A DNA stretch of 40,734 nt from Oscillospiraceae bacterium (lineage in GTDB: Bacteria; Bacillota; Clostridia; Oscillospirales; CAG-272). This document shows positions 25,518-33,099 of this stretch, one piece after another. The stretch covers positions 1 to 40,734 of the forward strand of contig SVRM01000029.1 in NCBI GenBank assembly GCA_015064785.1, written 5' to 3'. The position numbers were made by a program, and so were the translations under genes. Under the pieces are notes generated by a model. That model was not told the DNA's origin. It was given only the letters and a program-made list of their open reading frames with translations, and ran no database searches. The first letter of the stretch is position 1; every line of letters begins with the position of its first letter.

Positions 25518-25540
25518 AATAAAGCTGTAATAACAGTGAT

Positions 25541-25616
25541 GCCCCATTAGCTCAGATGGCAGAGCACTTGACTTTTAATCAAGGTGTCCGGAGTTCGACT
25601 CTCCGATGGAGCACCA
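25541..25616 (+). tRNA. tRNA-Lys (anticodon TTT)
   Basis: A 76-nt tRNA including an encoded CCA. The anticodon stem CTTGA/TCAAG holds the loop CTTTTAA, anticodon TTT. The T stem CGGAG/CTCCG and D arm are regular. The acceptor stem GCCCCAT/ATGGAGC has one mismatch, C3 against A70; a T at position 3 would repair it. Confidence 0.95.
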
Positions 25617-25621
25617 GGAAA

Positions 25622-25646
25622 ACCGTCTCACCCGAGGCGGTTTTTC
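25622..25646 (+). terminator. tRNA-Lys terminator
   Basis: ACCGTCTC (25622-25629) pairs with GAGGCGGT (25634-25641, one wobble), followed by TTTTC. Confidence 0.8.
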
Positions 25647-25664
25647 TTTTTCTCAAAAACATTT

Positions 25665-25705
25665 GCCGCAGACAGGCGTTTTTTCGCTCCCATCTGCGGC
25701 TGTTT
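25665..25705. terminator. Second hairpin, likely terminator of the metallophosphoesterase operon
   Basis: GCCGCAGA (25665-25672) pairs with TCTGCGGC (25693-25700). T-rich stretches follow on both strands. It sits immediately downstream of the minus-strand operon ending at 25706. Confidence 0.6.
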
Positions 25706-26779
25706 TTATCGCAGGAACTTGTCCTCGAGGTTATAAAATTCGCGGGTTTGGTCATTTTTGCGCGTTTTGTGCGTGATACGCTTGATGCCGCCGCGTCCGA
25801 CGGTGATGACCGTGCCGCCGTCAAAGCCCGGCTGATAACCGGACGACTTGCCGACCTTCATGGTGTAGGTCAGGCGGATGCCGTCCCAGAGAACCGAGAA
25901 GTCATTCATATGCTCGTGTCCGCAGAGGATGTGCTTCACACATCCCGCGTCTTTCAGCCGCGCGAAAAAGCCTTCTTCATACGGCAAACCGTCGCGGCGT
26001 GCACAGCAGACCTCCTCGTACTTCTCACCAAAGGCACCGTATCCGTCGCGGTACGTTTTCGTCTCGGGGTCATATGCGGCGTTGTACGCATATTCGTATT
26101 CCGCCGTCGGCACATGCAGGAACACCGCGATTTCGGCGGCGCCTTCCGTTTCCTCGTTCAGCTGCGATGCAAGCGAGGAAAACCAGTCCATCTGCTGCGC
26201 ATTGACCAGTCCGTGATGGCTGTCCATCATGAACAGCGCGGTCACCGTGCGCCCCTCCTCGGTAATGCAGATGACATAGTTGCCCACACCCATCGCTGGG
26301 TCGCCCTTTTTCATGATGCAGTGCGGAGAACGCAGCATGGTATCCGCAAGAAACGCAAGATCACAGTTGCCCTCATCGTCGTGGTTGCCGAAAATCGGCG
26401 CCCAAGGGATATCAAAAGACTCCATGAAATCGGTAAACCGACAGATCGAATGATAGGTCGCATCATCGCAAACAATGTCACCGGTCACAGTGATCAGATC
26501 CGGCTGAACCTCACGGATCAGCGCTTCCACCGTTTTGAGCATCTCCGGCGTTTCCTTGACGCGGTATCCGATGTCCGACAGATGCGGATCGGTGATGTTC
26601 AGAATGACAAAGTCACGTTCGGGGTCCTTCTCCAGCGTATGCGCCCAGAGAAGATCGGCATTGCGCGCAATGTCCGTTTCCGAAACAGGAGTGCCGGTGA
26701 ATTTCTTCTGTGCCGCTTTTTCGGGGCGAAGATACGCCAGACGTGCGGTAAACGGATGATAGAGCGGTTTGTAACTCAT
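25706..26779 (-). CDS. Calcineurin-like metallophosphoesterase
   Basis: A 357-residue two-metal phosphoesterase of the purple acid phosphatase/calcineurin superfamily. The metal-binding motifs are in order: TDPH (Asp64, His66), TGDI (Asp101), GNHDDE (Asn132, His133), LHVP (His222) and GHEH (His288, His290). No signal peptide is seen, so it is probably cytoplasmic. GGAG lies 9 nt before the ATG. It starts 6 nt after the GH2 gene and shares its promoter. It may remove phosphate from a sugar phosphate or nucleotide; the substrate is not inferable. Confidence 0.9.
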   Translation of the reverse strand: MSYKPLYHPFTARLAYLRPEKAAQKKFTGTPVSETDIARNADLLWAHTLEKDPERDFVILNITDPHLSDIGYRVKETPEMLKTVEALIREVQPDLITVTGDIVCDDATYHSICRFTDFMESFDIPWAPIFGNHDDEGNCDLAFLADTMLRSPHCIMKKGDPAMGVGNYVICITEEGRTVTALFMMDSHHGLVNAQQMDWFSSLASQLNEETEGAAEIAVFLHVPTAEYEYAYNAAYDPETKTYRDGYGAFGEKYEEVCCARRDGLPYEEGFFARLKDAGCVKHILCGHEHMNDFSVLWDGIRLTYTMKVGKSSGYQPGFDGGTVITVGRGGIKRITHKTRKNDQTREFYNLEDKFLR

Positions 26780-26785
26780 GCCGGA

Positions 26786-29416
26786 TCACTCCGCACGGAC
26801 AAGAATGTCCATGGCATAGCGTCCGGATTTCCGTCCGAAGACAGACAAACCATGATCGCCCGCAGTACGCAGGGTCAGCGCAAAGGTTTCCTTTTCACGC
26901 AGCCGCAGAAGCTGTGCGGAAGGAATGCGGACATCGCAGAGATAGCCGTAAGAACCGGCCTCATCCAGATGGCGGTCAGATGCCTGATAGTGATGCGACA
27001 GCGCACCGCGGGAATCGGCGGGACTGTCGGGCAGTGCAATGACCGCGATGACGGTGCCGTCAATCAGAACCTCAACCGCACCGGGGTTGGTATTTTCATC
27101 GGTCTGTGCAAAGGTATTGGGGTTCGCGCCGGGATCACAGCGGTAGCCAAGCATATAGTTCAGATCAACCTTGGCAGAGGATTCTTCCTCGGGGAAATCG
27201 TGCGTCATCGGCGCACGGGTAGAGGCTTCAAACAAAATGCGCACATTGTCGGCATCCTTCCAGCCGGGGATATCGGCGGTGCTGACAGTATAGGTCATCT
27301 CACCGCAGCCAAGCCCGTTCTGCTTGCTGCCCTGCTGTACGGCAAACGCCTTTGTAAAGCCGGATGCGGCACAGTCCGTCGGCGCGATGGCAAGCACATC
27401 GGCGCGGTCACAGACCACGTCAAACAGAATGCCGTTGGTCATCACGGTTTCCTCGCCGTCCATGAGCGACCATGTCAGGCAGGCAATGCCGTCCACCTCG
27501 GGCATCACCACGCGGATGACACCTGCCGGGAATGCACCGTAGCCGCGCCATACAACAGAGAATTCACCCGTGTCGCAGAGATCGGGATGTGCACCCCACA
27601 CCGCGTCGGACACCGTCAGCTGCCAGACAACGTCGAGCACCTTGCCGTGACGGGCATCGGTGAAGCTGGAACCAAACATCGGAATGTCGACAGCTTCTCC
27701 TGCCTGTACCGTCTTCATCGGCGGATGATCGGCACCGAGGTAGTCCTGTGCATGGAGATCACGCAGAGACATACCGTAAAGATCATAGCCGAAATCCTTG
27801 TCGGAGTTGTCGATCTTATAGTAGCCGTTGAATTCATTGACAACATCGTGGAATTCCGTAAAGACAAAACCGCAGAGCTTGTCGTGCAGGCGAAATTCGT
27901 TCATCATATATTTATACTGCCAGGAGATATCGGAGTCACCGGCGTTGCCCTCGATACCCCAGACATTGCCGCATTCGCTGTTCATGCACGGCACATCTTC
28001 CATCGTGTAGCCGGACTTGAAGTTATACTGCGAGCCAACATAAGCGCCATTGCAGAAAGATTCGACAACATCCCGGACGCGCTCGTAGCCGTTGGAGTAG
28101 AAGTGCCAGGTGTTGACATCGGTCTTGGTATGATCCCAGTTACAGGGGGAGTTATCCTCAACCAGGCGTGTCGGGTCAAGCGCCTTTACCTTTTCCCAGC
28201 AGGAAACGACCCATTCCGCCGTTTCGGGCAGGTATTCTCTTGCCTTTGTACCGTCATCCCTTGTGTAGTCGGTGAACAGTCCCCACGTTTCGTTGAAGAC
28301 GACCCAGTAGAAAATGGACGGATGGTTGCGGTCGCGCGTGATCTGCTCGACAAGTTCTTTTTCATACTGCACACGGGTATCGGGTGTCGGATTGCCCCAG
28401 AAGCACGGCAGGTCTTCCATAATCAAAAGCCCCAGCTTGTCGGCATAGTACAGCTTCAGCGGTTCTTCCGCCTTGATATGAATGCGTGCCATGTTGATGC
28501 CGATGCGCTTCAGGCGGAGAATTTCTTCCTTGCAGTCATCATCGGATGACAGTGTAAAGAAGCCCTTGGGGTTGAAGGACTGATCGAGAACGCCGTTGAT
28601 GTAATACGGCTTGCCGTTCAGCGTGATATAGCGGTGACCGTGTTCACCGAAGACACCTGTTCCGATCTCACGGATACCAAAATATGTGGAAACAACATCC
28701 TCACCCAGCGTCAGCGTACCCTCATACAGATTCGGTTCCTCCGGTGTCCAGAGCTTAGCATCGGGAATGCAGAAGGAAATTGCCGCTTTGCCGTCAGTGA
28801 CAGCTGCGGATGCACAAACATTGCCGAAGGCAGCCGTAACGGTCATGCCGTCCGCGGCATCTGCTGTCTCGATTTCATAGGAAACCGTGCCGTCCAGCGC
28901 TGTTTTGACAAAGAATGCAGAAATATACGCCGCAGGTCTTGCCTCCAGCCAGACCGTCTGCCAGATGCCGCGTGCATCGCCGTAGCCCTGCTTGCCATAC
29001 GTCTGATTTCTGCCGGCGTGATCGGTCGCGGCAACCTCAATGACGTTATCGCCGTCCCGGTTCCAGACTGAGGTGACCTCACAGTCAAAGCAGGCATAAC
29101 CGCCGGTGTGTTCCCCGACCGCAGTACCGTTGACCTTGACCGTACAGGTATAGTCGACCGCACCGAAGCACAGGAAAATGCGTGCAAGTGCTGGATTCCA
29201 GACGACCGTTCTGCGGTAATAGCCGGTACCGTTGTCGCCGCAGGCAATGCCGGACAGCGGAGAACCCCACGGATACGGAACCTCGATTTTGGCGTCATAT
29301 GCCGGAGCTGCCGGTGCTTTTCCTTCGGGCGCAAAGGAAAAGTCCCACGAACCGTTGAGATTCAGCCATTCCGCACGTGCAAAATCCTGTTTCGGATAAG
29401 CAGATTTCATAATCAT
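26786..29416 (-). CDS. Glycoside hydrolase family 2 (beta-galactosidase/glucuronidase-like)
   Basis: An 876-residue GH2 enzyme without signal peptide. Domain order is the sugar-binding jelly roll (about 10-165, with the LNGSWDFSF start), an Ig-like domain (about 165-270) and the TIM barrel (about 275-580), followed by about 300 C-terminal residues of beta domains. The acid/base is Glu376 in VVFNETWG and the nucleophile Glu481 in MNSECGNVWG. GH2 members cleave beta-galactosides, glucuronides or mannosides; the barrel motif does not decide which. GTGAGG lies 8 nt before the ATG. First gene of an operon with the metallophosphoesterase. Confidence 0.92.
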   Translation of the reverse strand: MIMKSAYPKQDFARAEWLNLNGSWDFSFAPEGKAPAAPAYDAKIEVPYPWGSPLSGIACGDNGTGYYRRTVVWNPALARIFLCFGAVDYTCTVKVNGTAVGEHTGGYACFDCEVTSVWNRDGDNVIEVAATDHAGRNQTYGKQGYGDARGIWQTVWLEARPAAYISAFFVKTALDGTVSYEIETADAADGMTVTAAFGNVCASAAVTDGKAAISFCIPDAKLWTPEEPNLYEGTLTLGEDVVSTYFGIREIGTGVFGEHGHRYITLNGKPYYINGVLDQSFNPKGFFTLSSDDDCKEEILRLKRIGINMARIHIKAEEPLKLYYADKLGLLIMEDLPCFWGNPTPDTRVQYEKELVEQITRDRNHPSIFYWVVFNETWGLFTDYTRDDGTKAREYLPETAEWVVSCWEKVKALDPTRLVEDNSPCNWDHTKTDVNTWHFYSNGYERVRDVVESFCNGAYVGSQYNFKSGYTMEDVPCMNSECGNVWGIEGNAGDSDISWQYKYMMNEFRLHDKLCGFVFTEFHDVVNEFNGYYKIDNSDKDFGYDLYGMSLRDLHAQDYLGADHPPMKTVQAGEAVDIPMFGSSFTDARHGKVLDVVWQLTVSDAVWGAHPDLCDTGEFSVVWRGYGAFPAGVIRVVMPEVDGIACLTWSLMDGEETVMTNGILFDVVCDRADVLAIAPTDCAASGFTKAFAVQQGSKQNGLGCGEMTYTVSTADIPGWKDADNVRILFEASTRAPMTHDFPEEESSAKVDLNYMLGYRCDPGANPNTFAQTDENTNPGAVEVLIDGTVIAVIALPDSPADSRGALSHHYQASDRHLDEAGSYGYLCDVRIPSAQLLRLREKETFALTLRTAGDHGLSVFGRKSGRYAMDILVRAE

Positions 29417-29445
29417 AGAAAAAACCTCACAATCGTTTTTCTTTC

Positions 29446-29474
29446 ATTTTACCATTCCCTGCCGCATCTGTCAA
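29446..29474 (-). promoter_or_regulatory. Promoter of the GH2 operon
   Basis: Minus strand TTGACA (29469-29474), 17-base spacer, TAAAAT (29446-29451), leaving a leader of about 25 nt. Confidence 0.7.
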
Positions 29475-29547
29475 GTGTCACAGTCGAATTTTTCAGCAAG
29501 AAAACAAAGAAAACCGGAGTTGCTGCATTTAACAAACCATTGTACGA

Positions 29548-29638
29548 ATGATAACTCCCCCAGTCAAAAAAAGACGCAGAAGCGTCTTTTTTTGACAGCT
29601 CCCTCTGCTTGAGGGAGGTGGCTCACCTATGGTGAGCC
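29548..29638. repeat. Palindromic repeat, copy B (also a terminator)
   Basis: Same composite palindrome as 19610-19680: GATAACTCCCCCAGTC, GACGC-AGAA-GCGTC flanked by A and T tracts, CAGCTCCCTC...GAGGGAG. This copy is extended by a further hairpin, GGCTCACC-TAT-GGTGAGCC (29620-29638). It lies downstream of the lysis cassette (ending at 29689) and can terminate it. The rest of 29417-29688 holds only the GH2 promoter and no gene. Confidence 0.8.
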
Positions 29639-29688
29639 GGAGGAAGTTTTTGTACATCGTTCAAAATACAACCACCCCGCGAGATCCG

Positions 29689-29979
29689 TTATTCCGTTTT
29701 TCCCTGCATCGCACGCACAAGCGCGTCATATCCGCCGTTGGCACTCAGGGCAGCAACCGCCGCATTGAAAAGCAGCAGAACCAGATCGGGAATTCCCGTT
29801 CTTCCGCTGAATATTGCTGTCGGCAGCATCACCGCAAGCGCAACCAGATAGCTGTACAGCTGTGTCGGAATCTTCACGATCCCGGGAAGCGCTTTGGTCA
29901 GCTGGGTCAGAATCAGAACCATGCCCAATGTGCCGGAGTAGCTCCCCAGCATTTCCCATGTCAGAAACTGTTCACTCAT
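29689..29979 (-). CDS. Holin-like small membrane protein
   Basis: A 96-residue protein with two to three hydrophobic helices (about 17-30, 42-60, 64-80) and a charged C terminus. Size, topology and position directly after an endolysin gene suggest a phage holin, which forms pores so that the lysin reaches the wall. AAGGAGG precedes the ATG, which overlaps the lysozyme stop (ATGA). The family is not recognised with certainty, so holin is inference from context. Confidence 0.65.
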   Translation of the reverse strand: MSEQFLTWEMLGSYSGTLGMVLILTQLTKALPGIVKIPTQLYSYLVALAVMLPTAIFSGRTGIPDLVLLLFNAAVAALSANGGYDALVRAMQGKTE

Positions 29980-30749
29980 GTGTTATCCTCCTTTTTTGTC
30001 ATCGCTTCATATAACTTCCGCAGCAAATCGTCGCCGAACCGGTATGCGCGCAGATACTGTACCGTCACATCGGCAAGTCCGGCACGCCGTTTCACCTCCG
30101 CTGCATAATCGATCACCGGCGCCCGCCCGTCCAACAGTCCCGCAATACCGAAATTGGCATCCGGTTTTCCCGCAATGCCTGAAACCGCTTCTCCGCCCCA
30201 TTGCCAGATCCGCAGATTCGGATAGCGTTCCAACGACGGTGGGTTGGACTTGTTCCGCCACAGTGCCAGCCAAAGTCCGAACTCCGACAGATCGTTCAGC
30301 CGATTCTGCAAAAAGTCCGGGTTGGTATACACCATCACATCCAGCCCAGCCCGCTTCACACGGTTACAGAATGCGCGGACAATGGCAGTCAGCTGCCCTT
30401 TGACACGCGGCAGACGGCTGTCTTCCACATCCACTGCCGCACCAAGCGACAGATGACTGCGCCAGGGTGTCACCGCTGACAGAAACACCTCTGCCTCCTG
30501 CACCGCTTCCGCTTCATTGAATGCCGTCAGATAGTGATACGCCCCGCACGTAAGACCGGCGTCCCGCGTACCGCGCATATTTTCCGCAAAACGGCTGTCC
30601 GTGAAGCCGCGCAGGTTCGGGTTGGTCACAGAGCGTCCCTGTGTCGCCTTGACCATCGCAAACCGGATCCCGTCCGATGCCGCCGCCCGCCAGTCAATCT
30701 GTCCCTGGTAGGTACTGACATCAACACCGCGCAGTGTACTGTCAATCAT
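29976..30749 (-). CDS. GH25 lysozyme (phage-type endolysin)
   Basis: A 257-residue N-acetylmuramidase of family GH25 that cleaves the glycan of peptidoglycan. The N-terminal GVDVSTYQGQIDW with Asp10, the mid motif AAVDVED with Asp107 and Glu109, and the C-terminal LRIWQWGG are family features. I start at 30749 because the ATG lies in the overlap ATGATTGA with the upstream gene; the frame is open a little further without a better start. There is no signal peptide, as expected for an endolysin that needs a holin. The last 60 residues after the barrel (AGLADVTVQYLRAYRFGDDLL) may be a wall-binding tail. Confidence 0.88.
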   Translation of the reverse strand: MIDSTLRGVDVSTYQGQIDWRAAASDGIRFAMVKATQGRSVTNPNLRGFTDSRFAENMRGTRDAGLTCGAYHYLTAFNEAEAVQEAEVFLSAVTPWRSHLSLGAAVDVEDSRLPRVKGQLTAIVRAFCNRVKRAGLDVMVYTNPDFLQNRLNDLSEFGLWLALWRNKSNPPSLERYPNLRIWQWGGEAVSGIAGKPDANFGIAGLLDGRAPVIDYAAEVKRRAGLADVTVQYLRAYRFGDDLLRKLYEAMTKKEDNT

Positions 30750-30981
30750 ATCTGCCGCCCTCCTCCATATCGCGCTCCAGATCGTGGACACGCATCACCA
30801 GACGCTGCAGCTCCTCGCGGATCACGCCCAGATCCTTTCTCTGCTGCAAAACGGTGTCATTCAGAGCCGAAACGGTACACCGGATCTCCGTCAGTGCGCG
30901 TGTGTTGTTGGTGATGGTCTTGGCAAGCCCTGCAAGTGCACTGAGCAGGGTCAGAAGTCCCATCAGAATTTCCCAGGTCAT
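30742..30981 (-). CDS. XhlA-like small protein with helix and coiled coil
   Basis: A 79-residue protein beginning MTWEILMGLLTLLSALAGLAK (one hydrophobic helix), then a charged coiled coil (about 30-70, VLQQRKDLGVIREELQRLV). This is the plan of phage proteins such as haemolysin XhlA found next to holin and endolysin. GGAGG is 5 nt before the ATG at 30981; the longer frame upstream lacks a ribosome-binding site and lies across the promoter. It is the first gene of the three-gene lysis cassette. The name XhlA-like rests on layout, not on close sequence similarity. Confidence 0.65.
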   Translation of the reverse strand: MTWEILMGLLTLLSALAGLAKTITNNTRALTEIRCTVSALNDTVLQQRKDLGVIREELQRLVMRVHDLERDMEEGGRYD

Positions 30982-31001
30982 AGATACCTCCAATCTAAAC
31001 C

Positions 31002-31137
31002 TTTGTTCGTTTGCTTGAAAATTATACCACATATATTGCGTTTTGTCAACACATTTGAGATCAATTGTTCCGTAATTGTGAAATTTCGTTCGTTTCAACA
31101 ATGCATTCAACATGTTTTTTCGATAATTTGTTCGTTT
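31002..31137. repeat. Three copies of GTTCGTTT between divergent promoters
   Basis: The octamer GTTCGTTT occurs at 31005-31012, 31088-31095 and 31130-31137, each preceded by TTT or TTTC. On the minus strand this is AAACGAAC. The first copy lies just downstream of the lysis-cassette -10 box and reads CGAACAAAGGTTTA, 12 of 14 positions of the Bacillus LexA box consensus CGAACRNRYGTTYC. The other two contain only the CGAAC half. Confidence 0.45.
31021..31049 (-). promoter_or_regulatory. Full-consensus promoter of the lysis cassette
   Basis: Minus strand TTGACA (31044-31049), 17-base spacer ending in TGTGG, TATAAT (31021-31026): a perfect sigma-A promoter with a TRTG element. Confidence 0.85.
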
Positions 31138-31220
31138 CTTCCGTGCTCCGATTCACGTTTCCGGCTGCGATCAGCTTCACCGTATACGGGAAAAGATTTC
31201 GGGAAAATCCGCGCAGAATC

Positions 31221-31249
31221 TTGACATTTTCTGTCGGATGTGATATACT
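31221..31249 (+). promoter_or_regulatory. Strong promoter reading into a gene-free region
   Basis: TTGACA (31221-31226), 17-base spacer, TATACT (31244-31249) with a TGA extended -10 element. It points toward a structured 330-nt segment and then potA. Confidence 0.8.
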
Positions 31250-31255
31250 TTTATC

Positions 31256-31587
31256 GTCAAGAACTTGGGAAGGCTTTACATGCGTGCATCTATATGATCA
31301 TGGCTTTCGCTTGGCGAAAGCGTTCTTTCTTGTGGAATTGGGGCTGGTTTGGTGCTATCACCAAATCGCAGCCAACAGACTGCGAAAGCCACAAAACACA
31401 GTTTGAACTTTATTTTCAAACGCTGCACCATCGGTGTTCTCTTTCCAAAGCAAGATACTTCGACCGCTCCCGCACATCCAGAATCAGACAACCCGAACAG
31501 GGTTTTCTCCGCACGGGAGCCAACGCCATACGGACAGCCGGTCGAATGCCGATTTCCAAATCAGCGGCAACTTCTGTTGCTTTTTTA
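31256..31587 (+). ncRNA. Candidate structured noncoding RNA (about 330 nt)
   Basis: Between a strong promoter and a terminator-like hairpin with six T residues (stem 31567-31571/31576-31580, T 31581-31586) no gene is convincing. Stable hairpins follow one another: 31303-31310/31314-31321 (8 bp); 31342-31346 and 31348-31354 with 31359-31365 and 31369-31373 (12 bp, one side bulged); 31401-31407/31415-31421 (7 bp); 31426-31429/31433-31436; 31466-31472/31514-31520 enclosing 31490-31494/31500-31504. The segment 31301-31310 can also pair with 31382-31391 over 10 bp, excluding the first hairpin. I recognise no tmRNA, RNase P, SRP or 6S signature. It may be a free RNA or a leader of potABCD. Confidence 0.5.
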
Positions 31588-31974
31588 TTGATTGCTCCGG
31601 ATTTTTCCGGCGCGAACATTTTATGAGTTGGTTACTTTATAACCGGGGCACATCTGCGTTATACGTATCTGCTGCCATTTTTGTGCGGCGCACATCCGTC
31701 GGCACAACAAACTTGTGAAAAGGTCAATAAGAGTAGTAAAAGTACACCCTTGCTTCACCCGAGAGAACCGTGACTATATAGACTCTGATACCATCGTATG
31801 GATTTCAAGTGATTGATATGATTATCCGCGCGGCCAGTCCAATCTGCCGGCGGTATCCAATCATCTTTATTCCCGCCATCCGAATATTGTCTTTTCACAT
31901 CTGGTGTTGTGGCCGCGGTATGGATCCGCCGGTACACAGCACCGATTTTTTATTTGAACGGAGGCATTTCCACC
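31588..31974 (+). other. Gene-free stretch upstream of potA
   Basis: Almost 390 nt with no convincing gene on either strand and no clear promoter for potA. It contains a hairpin TTGTGC...GCACAA near 31681-31710 and a GAGTAGTA...CGAGAGAACCG stretch at about 31730-31770 that faintly recalls the start of a T-box leader, but the T-box antiterminator box is missing. GAACGGAGG directly before potA is its ribosome-binding site. Confidence 0.4.
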
Positions 31975-33093
31975 ATGCAGAAGATCATTGAGCTTCACAA
32001 CATCATCAAGGAATTTGACGGTGAGCGCATTCTCGACAACATCGATCTCGATATTTATGATAAAGAGTTCATCACCATTCTCGGTCCGTCCGGCTGCGGC
32101 AAAACAACCACGCTGCGCATCATCGGCGGTTTTGAAACACCCGACTCCGGCGAGTGTCTGTTTGACGGCAAGCGCATCAACGATGTTCCGGCATACCGCC
32201 GCAATGTCAATACCGTCTTCCAGAAATATGCCCTGTTCCCGCATCTCAATGTCTTTGAAAACATCGCTTTCGCACTGCGGCTGAAGAAGGTCCCTGAGGA
32301 TGAGATCATCCGCCGTGTCCGCGAAATGCTTGATATGGTTGCCCTGCGCGGCTTTGAGCATAAGAGCGTCAACTATCTGTCCGGCGGTCAGCAGCAGCGC
32401 GTTGCGATCGCGCGTGCACTCATCAACCATCCGCGTGTGCTTCTGCTGGACGAGCCGCTCGGCGCACTGGATCTGAAGCTGCGCAAGGACATGCAGAACG
32501 AGCTGAAGAACATCCAGCAGCGCACCGGCATCACCTTCATCTATGTCACCCATGACCAGGAGGAAGCGCTGACCATGTCCGACACTGTCGTTGTCATGGC
32601 GGACGGCAAAATCCAGCAGGTCGGTACTCCCATCGATATTTACAACGAACCGGTCAACGCATTCGTCGCGGACTTCATCGGCGAATCCAACATCGTCGAC
32701 GGTATTATGCTTGAGGACGGCCGCGTCCGCTTCTCCGGCAAGGAATTTGTCTGCGTCGACGGCGGCTTTGAGAAGAACGAAGCGGTTGACGTCGTTGTGC
32801 GTCCCGAGGACGTCGACTTCGTCGCACCGGAAAAGGGTATGCTTGTCGGTACCGTCACCTCCGTCACCTTCAAGGGTGTGCATTATGAATTTATCGTCGA
32901 TATCGGCGGCTTCAAGTGGATGATTCAATCCACAGACTTTGTCGACCAGAACGAGCGCGTCGGCATTTCCATCGACCCCGATGCCATCCACATCATGAAA
33001 AAGTCCGAATACTCCGGCAAGTACGGTGACTACTCGTCCTTCTCCGACGAGCTTGACAGCCTGTCCGACGCGGATACCGTGGAAGAGGAGTAA
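31975..33093 (+). CDS. potA: Spermidine/putrescine ABC transporter ATPase
   Basis: A 372-residue ATPase that powers polyamine import with PotB, PotC and PotD. Motifs: Walker [10 protein letters not shown] (37-45), Q-loop Gln83, signature LSGGQQQR (135-142), Walker B VLLLDEP (155-161), H-loop His193. The C-terminal part (about 240-345) is the TOBE regulatory domain of the MOI subfamily, with RPEDVDF. The ATG at 31975 has GGAGG 10 nt upstream; the open frame further upstream is not conserved in kind. The acidic C-terminal tail after residue 345 is longer than needed. First gene of potABCD, with potB 6 nt downstream. Confidence 0.95.
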   Translation: MQKIIELHNIIKEFDGERILDNIDLDIYDKEFITILGPSGCGKTTTLRIIGGFETPDSGECLFDGKRINDVPAYRRNVNTVFQKYALFPHLNVFENIAFALRLKKVPEDEIIRRVREMLDMVALRGFEHKSVNYLSGGQQQRVAIARALINHPRVLLLDEPLGALDLKLRKDMQNELKNIQQRTGITFIYVTHDQEEALTMSDTVVVMADGKIQQVGTPIDIYNEPVNAFVADFIGESNIVDGIMLEDGRVRFSGKEFVCVDGGFEKNEAVDVVVRPEDVDFVAPEKGMLVGTVTSVTFKGVHYEFIVDIGGFKWMIQSTDFVDQNERVGISIDPDAIHIMKKSEYSGKYGDYSSFSDELDSLSDADTVEEE

Positions 33094-33099
33094 TCGCCC

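Noticed and set aside
25556..28549. A plus-strand open frame of 997 codons opposite the metallophosphoesterase and GH2 genes
   Set aside because: It lies wholly antisense to two genes with intact catalytic motifs, crosses the tRNA-Lys end, and its product has no family features. It arises from codon bias on the opposite strand.
29689..31049. Complete prophage
   Set aside because: Only three lysis-type genes are present; no integrase, capsid, tail or replication genes surround them.
31240..31626. Open frames of 60-130 codons on both strands across the candidate RNA
   Set aside because: Several overlapping frames on both strands with no start site signals or domains; the hairpin pattern fits RNA better. 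A conserved protein in homologs would change this.
31725..31930. Possible T-box riboswitch upstream of potA
   Set aside because: A GAGTAGTA...GAGAGAACCG stretch recalls the first part of a T-box, but no specifier loop and no antiterminator T-box sequence with a terminator were found, and potA is not a usual T-box target.
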